This document shows, piece by piece, positions 6,792 to 8,575 of a DNA stretch of 8,575 nt. Under the pieces are notes generated by a model that worked only from the letters and a program-made list of their open reading frames with translations, searched no databases and was not told the DNA's origin. The DNA comes from Desulfovibrio sp. (lineage in GTDB: Bacteria; Desulfobacterota; Desulfovibrionia; Desulfovibrionales; Desulfovibrionaceae): NCBI GenBank assembly GCA_003525525.1, contig DQED01000388.1:9125-17699 (forward strand), read 5' to 3'. Within the stretch, counting starts at the first letter, position 1. Each line of letters starts with the position of its first letter. The position numbers and the translations under genes were made by a program.

Positions 6792-6837
6792 ACCGCGCGT
6801 TTTCTAAGCCGGGGACCGTACGGGGTCAAGGGAGGGT
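6778..6837 (-). repeat. Direct repeat, copy B (upstream of the GT-C gene)
   Basis: This is the second copy of the 60-base unit, 2,907 bases from copy A in the same orientation. It keeps the -35 box, the spacing, the -10 box and the ATG, but the asnB coding part ends after a few codons and runs into an A-rich stretch before the GT-C start. It lies in the divergent region between the GT-C gene and the deacetylase gene. Confidence 0.85.
6801..6829 (-). promoter_or_regulatory. Sigma70-like promoter upstream of the GT-C gene
   Basis: TTGACC (6829-6824), a 17-base spacer and TAGAAA (6806-6801) repeat the asnB promoter. Three spacer bases differ while both boxes are unchanged, a pattern suggesting that promoter function is retained. 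The transcript would begin close to the ATG at 6791 and reach the GT-C start at 6751 after roughly 40 bases. It is the only promoter-like sequence I see for the GT-C and GT/methyltransferase genes. Confidence 0.6.
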
Positions 6838-6850
6838 GCGCCGGTCCTTG

Positions 6851-6866
6851 CGACGGCGGGCCGTCG
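6851..6866. promoter_or_regulatory. Inverted repeat in the divergent intergenic region (possible operator)
   Basis: CGACGGC, two bases, then GCCGTCG make a perfect 7-base inverted repeat. It sits between the -35 box of the leftward promoter and the deacetylase start. No T-run follows on either strand, so a protein-binding site is more plausible than a terminator. Short GC-rich inverted repeats are frequent by chance in DNA of this composition. Confidence 0.3.
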
Positions 6867-6883
6867 TATGGCATCCTTGCCAG

Positions 6884-6895
6884 GTGCGATCGCAC
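6884..6895. promoter_or_regulatory. Perfect 12-base palindrome GTGCGATCGCAC (possible operator)
   Basis: This palindrome lies 29 bases upstream of the deacetylase ATG, in the presumed 5' control region. Its centre is 31 bases from the centre of the inverted repeat at 6851-6866, close to three helical turns, so two bound dimers would face the same side of the DNA. No matching regulator gene is in the window, and I do not recognise the motif. Confidence 0.3.
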
Positions 6896-6924
6896 GGGTT
6901 TCCCGCAAGGAAGGAAGAACGATC

Positions 6925-7830
6925 ATGGCCCTCGTACGCCGGATGGTGTTTTTTGCCCTGCGCTGGTCGTTTTTGCCGTGGCTCCACAGTCTTTGGCGGC
7001 AGCGCGGCAAGATCACGATCCTCCTCTACCATGATATCCCGCCGGAGGCATTCTCAAGGCACCTCGCGCACATCGAAAGGCATTATGCCCTCGTTTCCCT
7101 TGGCCAGTACCTGGAGGCCGCGGCCCAGGGCCGACCCCTCGGGCGGGAAAAATACCTCGTCGTCACGTTCGACGACGGCCTGCGCGGCAACTTCGCGCTG
7201 CGGGAGCTGTTCGCCCGCCATCCCGGCAAGGTTACCCTCTACCTCTGCTCCGCCATTGTGGGCACGCGCCGCGGCTTCTGGTTTCTCACGGAAAACCTGG
7301 ACAGCGGCCCGCTCAAACGCGTGTCCAACGCCGCGCGCCTGACGGCGCTGGAGCGCGTCGGGTTCCGGCAGGAAGCGGAATGCCCCGCACGCCAAGCCCT
7401 TTCCGACGAGGAAGTCCTGGGCCTGGCCGCCGTCGCGGACATCGGTTCGCACACCCGCTTCCATCCCTGCCTGCCTTGTTGCCAGGACGACGAAGCGGCC
7501 GGGGAAATCGCCGGCTCCAGGGAAGAGCTCGAAACGCGCTACCACCTACGCGTGCGCACGTTGTCCTATCCCAATGGCGACTATTGCGACCGGGACATCG
7601 CCCAGGCCAAGGCCGCCGGCTACGCCGCCGGCATCACCGTGGACCACGGCGTCAACGACCAGCATACCGATCCGTTCCGGCTGCGCCGCATTTCCGTCAA
7701 CGACACCACGGACATCAACGAATTCATCGTCAAGGCCAGCGGCCTCTGGGGCGCCCTGACGGGGGTGTTCGTCCCCCCGCGGCACGGCCGCCGGCCCGAC
7801 CCCTCCCCGAGGAAGCCGCCATGCGCCTAG
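6925..7830 (+). CDS. NodB-type polysaccharide deacetylase (carbohydrate esterase family 4)
   Basis: This 301-residue protein carries the NodB homology motifs: an opening strand ITILLYHDI (30-38), motif 1 TFDDG (81-85; D83 the likely base, D84 a metal ligand), motif 2 SHTRFHP (175-181; H176 and H180 metal ligands) and motif 3 LSYPNGDY (213-220). CE4 enzymes remove N- or O-acetyl groups from carbohydrate using a divalent metal. The first 25 residues are hydrophobic and basic (RRMVFFALRWSFLPWL) without a clear cleavage site, so it may be membrane-associated. The ATG at 6925 has AAGGAAG 7 bases upstream; an in-frame ATG at 6868 adds 19 residues without comparable support. The C-terminal tail (about 284-301) is Pro/Arg-rich. 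Its stop lies 10 bases inside the following formyltransferase gene, so the two proteins are probably co-produced and may act on the same amino sugar. I saw no clear sigma70 promoter in front of it. Confidence 0.9.
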   Translation: MALVRRMVFFALRWSFLPWLHSLWRQRGKITILLYHDIPPEAFSRHLAHIERHYALVSLGQYLEAAAQGRPLGREKYLVVTFDDGLRGNFALRELFARHPGKVTLYLCSAIVGTRRGFWFLTENLDSGPLKRVSNAARLTALERVGFRQEAECPARQALSDEEVLGLAAVADIGSHTRFHPCLPCCQDDEAAGEIAGSREELETRYHLRVRTLSYPNGDYCDRDIAQAKAAGYAAGITVDHGVNDQHTDPFRLRRISVNDTTDINEFIVKASGLWGALTGVFVPPRHGRRPDPSPRKPPCA

Positions 7831-8575
7831 CGTTACTCGCCGCAAGCTCCCTGTCCCCGTTCAATCTGGCAGTGCTCGAGGACCTGCACGCCCGGCCCGG
7901 CCTGGACATCGTCTGCGCCGCCCTGGACGTCCGTCCCGCCGTGCCGCTTGGCGTGCGGTTGCGCCGGCACTTCCGCAAGGGGCGCGGCCTTTACCTCGGC
8001 GTCATGGTCTTTGCGCAGCTGGGCACCCCGCCGGGGACCGACGCCCGTGGGTATTTCGCGGACCGGGACGTCCCGACGCTGCCGTTCAGCGGCTACGGCG
8101 ACCCCGGATTCCTCGCCGCGCTCGCCGCGTACGCGCCGGATGTCCTGGTGCTGCTCGGCGGTTACGGCATCGTCAAAAAAGAACTGCTCGACTTCGCGCC
8201 GCACGGGGTCCTGTCCTACCACCACGGCGACATGCGCCGCTACCGGGGGCAGCCGCCCGCCTTCTGGGAGGTCGCCCGGCGCGAAGCGGCCATGGGGGTG
8301 ACGGTGCAACGCCTTTGCGAGCGCCTGGACGCCGGAACGCCCGTGGCGGAATTGACGGTTCCCATCGCCGCCACGGACTACCCAGGGCAGGTGTCGCGGC
8401 GGGCGTACGCGGCCAGCGTGCCCCTCATGGGCCAAGCCCTGGAACGCCTGGCGGCGCAGGACGCCCCGCAACCCCTCGACCGCCTCGGCCAGGTCTACAC
8501 CCTGCCCAACTTCCGCCAATGGCTGGCTTGCCACGCGCGCGTCGCGTTGGCCCGGGCGCGCGCGCGCCTGGGGGC
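7821..8575 (+). CDS. Formyltransferase-family protein (3' end outside window)
   Basis: The frame opens MRLALLAASSLSPFNLAVLE and stays open for 251 codons to the window edge. The core VLVLLGGYGIVKKELLDFAP (108-127), then SYHHGDMRRYRG (132-143), PPAFWEV (145-151), GVTVQRL (159-165) and RLDAG (168-172) follow the order of the Fmt/GART formyltransferase fold, which transfers formyl from N10-formyl-tetrahydrofolate to an amine. The usual catalytic Asn-x-His appears as Ser132-Tyr-His134, while the Asp of the D-x-G pattern (D170) is kept. It is not a housekeeping methionyl-tRNA formyltransferase, because the N-terminus and the Asn site are atypical. A sugar N-formyltransferase-like role fits the neighbouring deacetylase. 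GAGG (7809-7812) lies 8 bases before the ATG, which overlaps the deacetylase gene by 10 bases. The family is fairly sure; the substrate is inference. Confidence 0.82.
   Translation, partial: MRLALLAASSLSPFNLAVLEDLHARPGLDIVCAALDVRPAVPLGVRLRRHFRKGRGLYLGVMVFAQLGTPPGTDARGYFADRDVPTLPFSGYGDPGFLAALAAYAPDVLVLLGGYGIVKKELLDFAPHGVLSYHHGDMRRYRGQPPAFWEVARREAAMGVTVQRLCERLDAGTPVAELTVPIAATDYPGQVSRRAYAASVPLMGQALERLAAQDAPQPLDRLGQVYTLPNFRQWLACHARVALARARARLG

Noticed and set aside
6868..6924. Upstream in-frame ATG for the deacetylase
   Set aside because: It has no good Shine-Dalgarno, and the added 19 residues would be encoded by the palindrome-containing control region.
8555..8570. Alternating GC run near the right edge
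   Set aside because: It encodes an Ala/Arg stretch in the open formyltransferase frame and is ordinary for this composition.

Overview
This is a high-GC bacterial window that looks like part of a surface-polysaccharide (O-antigen, capsule or exopolysaccharide) biosynthesis and decoration locus. The gene families, the GC-rich codon use and the TTGACC-N17-TAGAAA promoters would fit a Desulfovibrionaceae-type deltaproteobacterium, but no ribosomal or housekeeping gene is present and the taxonomic guess is weak.

Layout. Five genes run leftward on the minus strand. In transcription order they are a GT-C type multi-spanning membrane protein (start near 6751), a fused GT2 glycosyltransferase/SAM-methyltransferase (start 5343), an AsnB-type glutamine amidotransferase/asparagine synthetase (start 3884), a NodU/CmcH-type carbamoyltransferase (GTG start 2052) and the N-terminus of a DUF354 protein (start 277, cut by the window edge). 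The last three are joined by 4-base stop/start overlaps (GTGA, ATGA). Two genes run rightward from a divergent intergenic region: a NodB-type polysaccharide deacetylase (start 6925) and, overlapping its end by 10 bases, a formyltransferase-family protein (start 7821, open to the window edge).

How they may work together. The locus combines sugar transfer, methyl transfer, glutamine-dependent amidation, carbamoyl transfer, N-deacetylation and formyl transfer. This suggests a glycan whose repeat unit carries several small nitrogen or one-carbon decorations. The deacetylase/formyltransferase pair suggests that N-acetyl groups may be swapped for N-formyl groups. This is inferred from families and gene order; no substrate can be read from the sequence.

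Most notable structure. A 60-base sequence occurs twice in direct orientation (3871-3930 and 6778-6837, 53 of 60 identical by eye). It contains a sigma70-like promoter, a start codon about 9 bases after the -10 box, and the first codons of asnB. One copy drives asnB. The other lies upstream of the GT-C gene and carries a degraded asnB start that opens a 17-codon leader ORF. The copies are 2,907 bases apart and frame the GT-C and GT/methyltransferase genes like a cassette. The GT-C gene is visibly poorer in GC than its neighbours, which fits insertion or rearrangement. No tRNA, rRNA, CRISPR, transposase or convincing intrinsic terminator was seen.
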